64,000 bases of DNA, from assembly GCA_950097015.1 (NCBI GenBank), contig CATNEN010000038.1:34310501-34374500 (forward strand), in the 5' to 3' direction. Source of the stretch: Macrostomum hystrix (lineage: Eukaryota; Platyhelminthes; Macrostomidae). Under the pieces are notes generated by a model, which saw only the letters and a list, made by a program, of their open reading frames with translations, did not search any database and was not told the origin of the DNA. The translations under genes and the position numbers were made by a program. This document shows positions 1 to 19,700 of the stretch, in pieces; position 1 is the stretch's first letter, and each line of letters starts with the position of its first letter.

Positions 1-2849
1 TACTAGTCACACTTGTCACTCAGTTACTAATCACACTTGTCACTCAGTTACTAATCACACTTGTCACTCAGTTACTAATCACACTTGTCACTCAGTTACT
101 AATCACACTTGTCACTCAGTTACTAATCACACTTGTCACTCAGTTACTAGTCACATTTATCACAGTTTCTAGTCACACTTGTCACTCAGTTACTAATCAC
201 ACTTGTCACTCAGTTACTAATCACACTTGTCACTCAGTTACTAATCACACTTGTCACTCAGTTACTAGTCACATTTATCACAGTTTCTAGTCACACTTGT
301 CACTCAGTTACTAATCACACTTGTCACTCAGTTACTGGTCACACTTGTCACCCAGTTACTAGTCACATTTATAACAGTTTCTAGTCACACTTGTCACTCA
401 GTTACTGGTCACACTTGTCACTCAGTTTCTAGTCACACTTGTCACACAGTTACTAGTCACACTTGTCACTCAGTTACTAATCACACTTGTCACTCAGTTA
501 CTAATCACACTTGTCACTCAGTTACTAATCACACTTGTCACTCAGTTAGTCACACTTGTCACTCAGTTAGTCACACTTGTCACTCAGTTACTAGTCACGC
601 ATGTCACTCAGTTACTAGTCACGCATGTCACTCAGTTACTAGTCACGCATGTCACTCAGTTACTAGTCACGCATGTCACTCAGTTACTAGTCACGCATGT
701 CACTCAGTTACTAGTCACGCATGTCACTCAGTTACTAGTCACGCATGTCACTCAGTTACTAATCACACTTGTCACTCAGTTAGTCACACTTGTCACTCAG
801 TTAGTCACACTTGTCACTCAGTTACTAGTCACGCATGTCACTCAGTTACTAGTCACGCATGTCACTCAGTTACTAGTCACGCATGTCACTCAGTTAGTCA
901 CACTTGTCACTCAGTTACTAGTCACGCATGTCACTCAGTTACTAGTCACGCATGTCACTCAGTTACTAGTCACGCATGTCACTCAGTTACTAGTCACGCA
1001 TGTCACTCAGTTACTAGTCACGCATGTCACTCAGTTACTAGTCACGCATGTCACTCAGTTACTAGTCACGCATGTCACTCAGTTACTAATCACACTTGTC
1101 ACTCAGTTAGTCACACTTGTCACTCAGTTAGTCACACTTGTCACTCAGTTACTAGTCACGCATGTCACTCAGTTACTAATCACACTTGTCACTCAGTTAG
1201 TCACACTTGTCACTCAGTTAGTCACACTTGTCACTCAGTTACTAGTCACGCATGTCACTCAGTTACTAGTCACGCATGTCACTCAGTTACTAGTCACGCA
1301 TGTCACTCAGTTACTAGTCACGCATGTCACTCAGTTACTAGTCACGCATGTCACTCAGTTACTAATCACACTTGTCACTCAGTTAGTCACACTTGTCACT
1401 CAGTTAGTCACACTTGTCACTCAGTTACTAGTCACGCATGTCACTCAGTTACTAGTCACGCATGTCACTCAGTTACTAGTCACGCATGTCACTCAGTTAG
1501 TCACACTTGTCACTCAGTTACTAGTCACGCATGTCACTCAGTTACTAGTCACGCATGTCACTCAGTTACTAGTCACGCATGTCACTCAGTTACTAGTCAC
1601 GCATGTCACTCAGTTACTAGTCACGCATGTCACTCAGTTACTAGTCACGCATGTCACTCAGTTACTAGTCACACTTGTCACTCAGGTATTAGTCACACTT
1701 GTAACTCAGGTACTAGTCACGCATGTCACTCAGGTATTAGTCACACTTGTAACTCAGGTATTTGTCACACTTGTAACTCAGGTACTAATCACACTTGTCA
1801 CTCAGTTAGTCACACTTGTCACTCAGTTAGTCACACTTGTCACTCAGTTACTAGTCACGCATGTCACTCAGTTACTAATCACACTTGTCACTCAGTTAGT
1901 CACACTTGTCACTCAGTTAGTCACACTTGTCACTCAGTTACTAGTCACGCATGTCACTCAGTTACTAGTCACGCATGTCACTCAGTTACTAGTCACGCAT
2001 GTCACTCAGTTACTAGTCACGCATGTCACTCAGTTACTAGTCACGCATGTCACTCAGTTACTAGTCACGCATGTCACTCAGTTACTAGTCACGCATGTCA
2101 CTCAGTTACTAATCACACTTGTCACTCAGTTAGTCACACTTGTCACTCAGTTAGTCACACTTGTCACTCAGTTACTAGTCACGCATGTCACTCAGTTACT
2201 AGTCACGCATGTCACTCAGTTACTAGTCACGCATGTCACTCAGTTAGTCACACTTGTCACTCAGTTACTAGTCACGCATGTCACTCAGTTACTAGTCACG
2301 CATGTCACTCAGTTACTAGTCACGCATGTCACTCAGTTACTAGTCACGCATGTCACTCAGTTACTAGTCACGCATGTCACTCAGTTACTAGTCACGCATG
2401 TCACTCAGTTACTAGTCACGCATGTCACTCAGTTACTAGTCACACTTGTCACTCAGGTATTAGTCACACTTGTAACTCAGGTACTAGTCACGCATGTCAC
2501 TCAGGTATTAGTCACACTTGTAACTCAGGTATTAGTCACACTTGTAACTCAGGTACTAGTCACGCATGTCACTCAGTTACTAGTCACGCATGTCACTCAG
2601 TTACTAGTCACGCATGTCACTCAGTTACTAGTCACACTTGTCACTCAGGTATTAGTCACACTTGTAACTCAGGTACTAGTCACGCATGTCACTCAGGTAT
2701 TAGTCACACTTGTCACTCAGGTATTAGTCACACTTGTAACTCAGGTACTAGTCACGCATGTCACTCAGGTATTAGTCACACTTGTAACTCAGGTACTAGT
2801 CACACTTGTCACTCAGGTATTAGTCACACTTGTAACTCAGGTACTAGTC
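1..2849. repeat. Minisatellite of 22-24 bp units in the upstream MAN1A intron
   Basis: Tandem units built on the core CACTCAGTTACTAGTCAC, with alternating CACTTGT and ACGCATGT variants and later CTCAGGTATTAG variants, run from the window edge almost to the splice acceptor at 2880-2881. There are about 120 units. Units group into larger blocks: the stretch from about 1369 to 1760 reappears at about 2109 to 2540. The array has no flanking left end in the window, so its full length is unknown. It lies in the intron before the first visible mannosidase exon. Confidence 0.95.
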
Positions 2850-2881
2850 AAAAGACTCCAAATTAATCAATCACATTTCAG

Positions 2882-10164
<7,283 letters not shown>

Positions 10165-10658
10165 TTTTTTTGGTTCCTCTGACTCAATTTTATGCTGATT
10201 TTAGTTTGTTTTACCTATAGGAAAACGCGTTTCATTTTGGCCCTTTTAAGATTCAATATATATATTTATGGGTGAGCTGATCTATAAAGCCTTTTAAAGA
10301 AACCAAACTGTCTTCAAGGATGCCCCAAAGTAAATAATTTTTGCCTGTTTGCTGTTCCGAGGTTTTGTTTCCTAAATTTAGTCGCCTTTCTGTATTCGAA
10401 GTGTTGATCATTCGAAAATGCCTTATTTGCCTTTAGAATGCATGTTATAAAGTTGTTTCTGACGGATTGCTTGTTGCTTTATTTGCTAAATTTTTGCTAG
10501 TTTCTTTTTTCTTTAATTGTTCTTCTTAGATTTAATTAATTTTCGTTAAGTACGTGTTCTGTAACAACTCGTAGCAATGCAGCGATTGACAAATTCAAAG
10601 TGTGAATAGTAAAGCTGTTGGGGGATCGCTAAAGATAAATGTGAAGAGCGTGGTGCTT
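10165..10658. other. MAN1A 3' UTR and spacer, no gene seen
   Basis: AT-rich sequence after the mannosidase stop codon. It presumably includes the 3' UTR, but no AATAAA hexamer is found soon after the stop. I see no conserved coding or RNA gene here. Confidence 0.5.
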
Positions 10659-11289
10659 GGTCGATTGAAAACGAGAAATTGTAGTGAGTAAGGTATTTAG
10701 TTGGTCGATCAATAACGAGAAAGTGTGGGGAGTGAGGTGGTTGGTCGATCGATAACGAAAAAGTGTTGGGAGTGAGGTAGTTGGTCGATCGATAACGAGA
10801 AAGTGTGGGGAGTGAGGTAGTTGGTCGATCAATAACGTGAAAGTGGGGGGAGTGAGGGAAAGTGTGGGGAGTGAGGTGGTTGTTCGATCGATATCGAAAA
10901 AGTGTTGGGAGTGAGGTAGTTGGTCGATCGATAACGAGAAAGTGTGTGGACTGAGTTTATTGGTCGATCGATAACGAGAAAGTGTGGGGAGTGAGGTGGT
11001 TGGTCGATCAATAACGTGAAAGTGGGGGAGTGAGGTTGTTAGTCGATCGATAACGAGAAAGTGTGTGGACTGAGTTTATTGGTCGATCGATAACGAGAAA
11101 GTGTGGGGAGTGAGGTAGTTGGTCGATCAATAACGTGAAAGTGGGGGAGTGAGGTTGTTAGTCGATCGATAACGAGAAAGTGTGTGGACTGAGTTTATTG
11201 GTCGATCGATAACGAGAAAGTGTGGGGAGTGAGGTAGTTGGTCGATCAATAACGTGAAAGTGAGGGTAGTGAAGTTGCTGGTCGATAAT
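10659..11289. repeat. 40-bp minisatellite 3' of MAN1A
   Basis: About 15 units of 40 bp, core GGTCGATCGATAACGAGAAA then GTGTGGGGAGTGAGGTAGTT. Units differ by a GATC/GATCAA swap and by G-run length. The strand is G-rich and carries repeated CGATCG palindromes. It lies about 500 bp beyond the MAN1A stop, in spacer or 3' UTR. Confidence 0.93.
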
Positions 11290-13089
11290 AAGGGCTAGTA
11301 TTTATCGTAAATGCTATGGTATACCCAGTAGTAAAAAAGTTGGCCTTGCTAGGTAAACCTAAGATTCAATAGTTAGGTTTCCTCATTCTATGTTAATTTG
11401 AGTTTCATAAGAATTAACAAATTTTGATTGAAATTTCATTGCTCAAGTTTGTTTTTTTGTTTGTTTGTTTGTTTGTTCATTCTAATACCAATCTTCAAGC
11501 AATAACAATGCGCTGAATGCATAGAAATGAGCAATAATAATATTTTTCTCTTCTATTCTGCTCTTAAACGATCTGCAACGACATAATGAGGTTCCTTCAA
11601 CAAAAAAATTACTTACGATTGATTTCAGTCGACTGATCATATTTTTTCACCTATCACGGCCGTTCTATTGTTTTATATTGTTTTTTTGTTGCGCTTCTTA
11701 GGGGCATCGTGTTCTTAAGAAGTAAACCAATCTGCATTCCTAGAAAATCCTCTCATTATTTGCGCAGTTTCGTCCGAATCCCATTGTTAAGACAATTTTA
11801 CCCAGCCTTAACTTCCCTAGTTAACTTCCCCGACTATTGCTAAAAAACTCCCGACTTTAAATTTACTTAAAATCCCATTTTCCCACTTATCCCAAAGTAC
11901 TCAAAGTGTATTATACGTTTTTTATTCTTTAATTTCCTAAATGTGCCATCTTTGCCCTTAAGATCCCAGACAAAATTTCTGAAACTGTCAATTTTCCTTG
12001 AATGTTCAACTTCGGCACTGTAAAAAAACAGCACTACAGTCTATTGTTGACTAAAATAAGCAAGGCAATATCATCGCGCCAATTGTAGTTAAAAAAGAAC
12101 ATATTTCCTTTCATTCTGGCAAGTATTTTGTTGGGAAATTAATTCTAAAAAAGCATAGTTTTCTTCTGCTTATCAATTGCCTGTGTCCCTCTAATTGTCT
12201 TGATAAAAGTGTTTCTGATTTATATTCTTGTATCTGCGTGGGTTATAAAATTTCGATCTCATTTGAGTTGCCCACGATGCCAAAGTAGCAAAGTTGAATT
12301 GTTAGCAACCATTTAAAAACTTGGTTGATTTCTAACTATGTCCTTTATCATTCAGTTTGTTGATCTGTTTTTTCATCTGCAGTATAACAAATTCTAGAAG
12401 TCAATTTATATGTACTCTGAGTGAGTTGAGATACACTGATATGCGAAAAAATTAATCTGTGATTAGAGCAATTTTGTATATCTATATACGCATATATGTG
12501 TGTATGTCTGCCTGTTTGTTTTCTTAAAGTACACTCGTTGACTGCTCTGTTGTGCTAATTTAGGGCCGCTGTTTGTTTGAGAATGTTTTCGTTTCATTAT
12601 TTTTTTAACTAGACAATCACTTTATTAGAATACCTTATAGTTAATGTATACGAGTAGTTAAGCGTAGCATCAGTATTGAGTAGTTATATATTGAAATATC
12701 GCGAATGTATGAGTACAATAGAAAATATTTATCAAATCCACTTCATTCATGATTAAATTGTGTCGATTTATTCATATAAGTATTATCAAATTTGCATTAT
12801 TTCAGCTTAGAAATGTAAGGTGATGCCAGTTTCAAAACATATCGGCATGACTTTTATCTACCCCTTGAGCTCTTGAGCTCTCGATTAATTTAAGCCTAAA
12901 GATCGTATTGAAAAATTGACTTCCTGTTTTTTTATCACAGATTTCTTACTACTCAATTTTAATTTCAGCAATTATCGTCGTAAAATGACTAATGCCACAT
13001 TGACCGTTTAAACACTTGCTTCATCAGGTATGTGGTTCTCTTTTATTGTTCTTTGGTAAATTATTAGGAAACCATTGCCTATCAAACAA
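11290..13089. other. AT-rich spacer between MAN1A and SEC14L
   Basis: Unique AT-rich DNA with homopolymer and GTTT-type simple sequence near 11450-11476. No open frame with recognisable homology, no tRNA cloverleaf and no clear transposon end was seen. Confidence 0.5.
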
Positions 13090-13468
13090 TTACCTGCGAG
13101 ACCATTACCTGTGAGACTATTACCTGTGAGACTATTACCTGTGAGACTATTACCTGTGAGACTATTACCTGTGAGACTATTACCTGTGAGACTATTACCT
13201 GTGAGACTATTACCTGTGAGACTATTACCTGTGAGACTATTACCTGTGAGACTATTACCTGTGAGACTATTACCTGTGAGACTATTACCTGTGAGACTAT
13301 TACCTGTGAGACTATTACCTGTGAGACCATTACCTGTGAGACTATTACCTGTGAGACTATTACCTGTGAGACTATTACCTGTGAGACTATTACCTGTGAG
13401 ACTATTACCTGTGAGACCATTACCTGTGAGACCATTACCTGTGAGACTATTACCTGCGAGACCATTGG
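13090..13468. repeat. 15-bp minisatellite upstream of SEC14L
   Basis: About 25 nearly perfect 15-bp units, CTGTGAGACTATTAC, with occasional T-to-C variants and CTGCGAG units at both edges. Its very low divergence points to recent expansion. It lies some 270 bp before the SEC14L start codon and creates spurious open frames on both strands. Confidence 0.95.
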
Positions 13469-13585
13469 GTTGAGTCCTGAGCACACACTGAAAGCAGTTG
13501 ACTTTCTCATCGCAAGGCAGTGTACTACAGTCTTATCCGCTACTCAATCCGAATTTTTCGAATTTTACCTATCATAACTTTGTTT

Positions 13586-13604
13586 TTGTTAATTTTTCCT
13601 ACAG
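13586..13604 (+). other. Acceptor-like site in the SEC14L 5' leader
   Basis: A strong pyrimidine tract followed by TTTTTCCTACAG, ending at 13604, lies 138 bp before the SEC14L ATG. It has the form of a 3' splice site with no coding exon visible upstream, so it could serve spliced-leader trans-splicing or a 5'-UTR intron. Confidence 0.45.
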
Positions 13605-13742
13605 TTGTTTGGCTTCGAAAAAAATCAAATAAAATCAATAAAAGGCGGCTCGGCTAACGGCTTAGCAACAGAATAGCAACAGTCTTCGAATCTCTTGCAC
13701 CTTTAAGCCAGCGAGCCTATCGGATATCTCTCTTACTGCACA

Positions 13743-16700
13743 ATGAAACGGCTAAAGCAGCAATCGCCAGAGTCAGCAGCCTCCGCTTCAAATGGAGTTA
13801 ATTTTCGTTTCCCCAAGGAGCACAATTCCTACAGTCAGTCTGTGCTGCAGGACTTGTCCGATGCTAAGAAGGCGCGTGCTTTTGAACGCCTCCGGTCAAG
13901 CGTGACCGACATCTGGCGACCGGAGTTTGACGATGATTTTTACTTGTTCAGGTGCGAATTGCAGTGAAAGGGTGACAGTCTGATTGAGCGAGTGATGGTC
14001 AGAGCGAGAGAGTGGCACTGAGAGTTGCAGTGAGATACAGAGTGGCACTGAGAGTTGCAGTGAGATACAGAGTGGCACTGAGAGTTGCAGTGAGATACAG
14101 AGTGGCACTGAGAGTTGCAGTGAGATACAGAGTGGCACTGAGAGTTGCAGTGAGATACAGAGTGGCACTGAGAGTTGCAGTGAGATACAGAGTGGCACTG
14201 AGAGTTACAGTGAGATACAGAGTGGCACTGAGAGTTGCAGTGAGATACAGAGTGGCACTGAGAGTTACAGTGAGATACAGAGTGGCACTGAGAGTTGCAG
14301 TGAGATACAGAGTGGCACTGAGAGTTGCAGTGAGATACAGAGAGACACTAAGAGTTACAGAGTGAGATACAGAGAGACACTAAGAGTTACAGTAAGATAC
14401 AGAGTGGCACTGAGAGTTACAGCAAGCTACAGAGTGACACTAAGAGTTATAGTAAGATACAGAGTGACACTGAGAGTTACAGCAAGATACAGAGTGACAC
14501 TGAGAGTTACAGCAAGCGACAGAGTGGCACTGAGAGTTACAGTAAGATACAGAGTGACACTAAGAGTTACAGCAAGATAAAGAGTGACACTAAGAGTTAC
14601 AGTAAGATACAGAGTGGCACTGAGAGTTACAGCAAGCTACAGAGTGACACTAAGAGCTACAGTAAGATACAGAGTGACACTAAGAGTTACAGTAAGATAC
14701 AGAGTGACACTAAGAGTTACAGTAAGATACAGAGTGACACTAAGAGTTACAGTAAGATACAGAGTGACACTAGGAGTTACAGTAAGATACAGAGTGACAC
14801 TAAGAGTTACAGAGTGAGATACAGAGAGACACTAAGAGTTACAGTAAGCTACAGAGTGACACTAAGAGTTACAGAGTGAGATACAGAGAGACACTAAGAG
14901 TTACAGTAAGATACAGAGTGGCACTGAGAGTTACAGCAAGCTACAGAGTGACACTAAGAGTTATAGTAAGATACAGAGTGACAAATATGAGTCATAGATA
15001 GTGTCAGTCAAAGCCACAGAGAGTGACTGAAACCACAACGAATGAAATTACTGTAAAAGCACTTGAACATTTTATGAAATTAACATTTTTCAACCTGTCG
15101 CGTCAGGTGGGTGAAGGCTCGCCAGTTCGATGCTAAAAAGTCGGAGCAAATGCTGCGCGCTCACATTGAATGGCGTAGCGAATTCCGGGCCGACGCCATC
15201 CTGGACGAGTTCGCAATGCCCACCGCCTTGGCTGAGTATTACACTGGCGGATTCTGCGGCAACGACCTTGAGGGCCGGCCTGTTTGGTACGACCCCATCG
15301 GACGGAACGATCCTGAGGGACTAGCCAGGTGAGGCACAAGCCATCCTTGAGTATTCTGACACTTCACCATAGTCCAGATAACGAAGGTTCAGAAAGGTAT
15401 GACATGCTGTATTTTCAGGAGGGTATGACATGCTGAATGTTCAGGAGGGTATGACATACTAAATGTTCAGTAGGGTATGACATACTAAATTTTCAGGAGG
15501 GTATGACATGCTGAATGTTCAGGAGGGTATGACATACTAAATTTTCAGTAGGGTATGACATCTGAAGGTTCAGGGGATATGACATCTGAAGGTTCAGGAG
15601 GGTATGACATCTGAAGGTTCAGGAGGGTATGACATCTGAAGGTTCAGGAGGATATGACATCTGAAGGTTCAGGAGGATATTACATCTGAAGGTTCAGGAG
15701 GGTAACACATCTGAAGGTTCAGGAGGATATGACATCTGAAGGTTCAGGAGGGTATGACATCTGAAGGTTCAGGAGGATATGACATCTGAAGGTTCAGTAG
15801 TGTATGACATCTGAAGGTCAGTAGTGTATGACATCTGAAGGTTCAGGAAGATATGACATCTGAAGGTTCAGGAGGGTAACACATCTGAAGGTTCAGGAGG
15901 GTATGACATACTGAAGGTTCAGGAGGATATGACATCTGAAGGTTCAGGAGGATATGACATCTGAAGGTTCAGGAGGATATGACATCTGAAGGTTCAGGAG
16001 GGTATGACATTCTAAATGTTCAGGAGGGTATGACATACTAAATGTTCAGGAGGGTATGACATACTAAATGTTCAAGAGGGTATGAAATCTAAAGGTTCAG
16101 TGGATATGACATCTGAAGGTTCAGGAGGGTATGACATATGAAGGTTCAGGAGGGTAACACATCTGAAGGTTCAGGAGGGTATGACATACTGAAGGTTCAG
16201 GAGGGTAACACATCTGAAGGTTCAGGAGGGTATGACATACTGAAGGTTCAGGAGGGTATGACATACTGAAGGTTCAGGAGGGTAACACATCTGAAGGTTC
16301 AGGAGGGTATGACATCTGAAGGTTCAGGAGGATATGACATCTGAAGGTTCAGGAGGGTATGACATTCTAAATGTTCAGGAGGGTATGACATACTAAATGT
16401 TCAGGAGGGTATGACATACTAAATGTTCAGGAGGGTATGAAATCTAAAGGTTCAGGGGATATGACATCTGAAGGTTCAGGAGGGTATGACATCTGAAGGT
16501 TCAGGATGGTATCACATCTGAAGGTTCAGGAGGGTATGACATACTGAAGGTTCAGGAGGGTATGACATACTGAAGGTTCAGGAGGGTAACACATCTGAAG
16601 GTTCAGGAGGGTAACACATCTGAAGGTTCAGGAGGGTATGACATACTGAAGGTTCAGGAGGGTATGACATCTGAAGGTTCAGGAGGATATGACATCTGAA

Positions 16701-19700
16701 GGTTCAGGAGGATATGACATCTGAAGGTTCAGGAGGGTATGACATCTGAAGGTTCAGGAAGGTATGACATACTGAAGGTTCAGGAGGGTATGACATCTGA
16801 AGGTTCAGGAGGGTATGACATACTGAAGGTTCAGGATAGATAGGCTGAACATCGTACTTCAATTTAGAGGGTGACATTCTAAGGGTCACTTAAAGAGATA
16901 AATTAAATTATCTTTATTTGATTATTAAATATCAAAGGCTTGTGTAATTAAACTGCTGACCTTTACAGCCTTGAGTTTTGTTGTACGTAAATTAGCTGGT
17001 CATCCAACATTAGTTTTACTTTTTACTACTAAATTTGATGCTTTAAGATCTAAAAATAGAAAACTTACAGCGTGTTTAAGCATACTTTCGTTAAAATAGA
17101 TTAATAATTAGCAAGTTGATTCTTCAGGTAGGTACTGACACTTGGCTTTCAATTTAGATTATCATATCAAAGCATGCTTATCAGTGAATACCTTTTGTAC
17201 TTTTATCTAACGTGTCAGTAGCTTGTCAAAGAGGTCAGGCAACTGTAGCCTAGTGGTTAGACAGTCGGTCTTTTGACCAGGAGGTCTGGGGTTCGAATAA
17301 TATTTGGAGTAGCTTACTAAACAGCTGAATAGATGGCCAAATGTACTTTACTGCTGAATAGATGACCAAATGTACTTTAGTACTGAATAGATGACCAAAT
17401 GTACTTTAGTACTGAATAGATGACCAAATGTACTTTAGTGCCGATCTCTCCCGCCCAGATCCGCCACTCGCGAGGAGCTGATTCGCGCCCGCATCTACGT
17501 GTCCGAGTGGACCTGCCGTCGGCTCCTGCCTCGTCGTCGGGCTGCCACAGGTCGCGCCGTCTACCAGCTGACTGTGGTCTACGATATGGCCGAGTTTGGC
17601 CGGCGCCAAATGTGGCCTCCGTCGTTGGACCTGTTCCTGGAACTAACTAGAATCTGCGAGGCCAATTATCCGGAGACAATGGGCCTGGCGTTTGTCATTA
17701 ACGCGCCAGCCCTATTCCCGGCTCTGTTTAACATGCTCAAGCCACTGTTGCACAAGGAGACGCAGAATAAGATTCACGTACTAGGCGACAATTATAAGGA
17801 CGTTCTGCGGCAGTACATTGCGCCCGACCAGCTACCGGTGTGCTACGGTGGCACCAGACGCGATCCAGACGGAGATCCTACCTGCAAATCATGTATCTGC
17901 TATGGCGGACAGGTGAGTTATTACGTGATGAGTTCGTTGGCTAATACCAGTTAAGTTCGTTGGTTATTACCAGATTGGTTCGTTGGTTATTACTAGATTG
18001 GTTCGTTGGTTATTACTAGATTGGTTCGTTGGTTATTACCAGATTGGTTCGTTGGTTATTACTAGATTGGTTCGTTGGTTATTACTAGATTGGTTCGTTG
18101 GTTATTACCAGATTGGTTCGTTGGTTATTACCAGATTGGTTCGTTGGTTATTACCAGATTGGTTCGTTGGTTATTACCAGATTGGTTCGTTGGTTATTAC
18201 TAGATTGGTTCGTTGGTTATTAGCTCGTACTAGATGGGTTCGTTGGTTATTACCAGATTGGTTCCTTGGTTATTACATTGAAGGTCATCTGATCGACTCA
18301 TTTAATCTAGCCAAAGAAGACACTTATTGTTCCTGTGGAGTCACGAATCGAACCCCCGACCTTTCGCCAGTCCGACGCTCTAACTACTAGGCCCCATTTT
18401 TTAAATTGTTTAGGAATTTGAATACGTGCGCTAAAACGAAACTATTTAAATTCAAGCGCAATTATTTTATTACATTGACGTGGCCTCCAAGCCAGTATTT
18501 CGCATTCTTTTAGGACTTTTTTGTCAATGCAAGGTTCCCTATAGTTTCTACAGAACTTTATTTGACCTCTTCGCAAAGTTTTCTCTTTAAGTCTGCGTAT
18601 TACGCATGTGTAATGTTTAGTCAGAAACACGCAGTCTAAAACCCGCTTAAATCAATACCCGCACGCTTCAACTCTAAAGACTGAACTGTTGAGCGAATAA
18701 AATGCCAACAGGAAAATGTATATTATCTTGAAATAAATTTATTAAGCTCAATCTTCGTGTTGTGATCGATCAGCTGGGTCTAGTCAATAGCAGGTGCTTT
18801 CATGTGCGCCTTAAGCGCACTGATTTATAAGTTTTCTGAATATTAATGAAATCAGACAGCCTGCCTTCATGTCCCTTCAATCTATGTGTAGCTTCAGATT
18901 TTTTTTGTTTGCATTTCTACACTAGATCGTTATATTTTTATATGACTTAGAAAAATAATTTTTTCCTATTTAAACTGTTTGTAAGAAGGGCTGCGCTTTG
19001 TCTGTCTGTCTGTCTGACTGTCTGTCTATCTGTCTGTCTGTCTGTCTGTCTGTCTGCCCGCCTGTTTGTCTGTCTGCCCGCCTGTCTGTCTGTCTGCCCG
19101 CCTGTTTGTCTGTCTGCCCGACTGTTTCTCTGTCTGAATATGCTATCTGACAGTCTGTCTAGGATATCTGACTGTCAGACTGGGATATCTGACTGTCAGA
19201 CTGGGATATCTGACTGTCAGACTGGGATATCTGACTGTCAGACTGGGATATCTGACTGGGATATCTGACTGTCAGACTGGGATATCTGACTGTCAGACTG
19301 GGATATCTGACTGGGATATCTGACTGTCAGACTGGGATATCTGACTGTCAGACTGGGATATCTGACTGCCAGACTAGGATATCTGACTTTCAGACTGGGA
19401 TATCTGACTGTCAGACTGGGATATCTGACTGTCAGATTGGGATATCTGACTGTCAGACTGGGATATCTGACTGTCAGACTGGGATATCTGACTGTCAGAC
19501 TAGGATATCTGACTGGGATATCTGACTGTCAGACTGGGATATCTGACTGTCAGACTGGGATACCTGACTGTCAGACTAGGATATCTGACTGGGATATCTG
19601 ACTGTCAGACTGGGATATCTGACTGTCAGACTGGGATATCTGACTGTCAGACTGGGATATCTGACTGTCAGACTGGGATATCTGACTGTCAGACTGGGAT

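Noticed and set aside
1-2849. Possible CRISPR array
   Set aside because: Units are directly adjacent variants of one another with no unique spacers, and the context is a eukaryotic intron.
13637-13642. AATAAA as the poly(A) signal of MAN1A
   Set aside because: It lies 3.5 kb from the stop codon, downstream of the candidate SEC14L acceptor site and within its probable leader.
17236-17300. Functional tRNA gene
   Set aside because: Box A and box B are present but the acceptor stem cannot be closed and the anticodon arm is poor. It is better explained as a SINE fragment; the same holds for 18330-18397 and 49930-49997.
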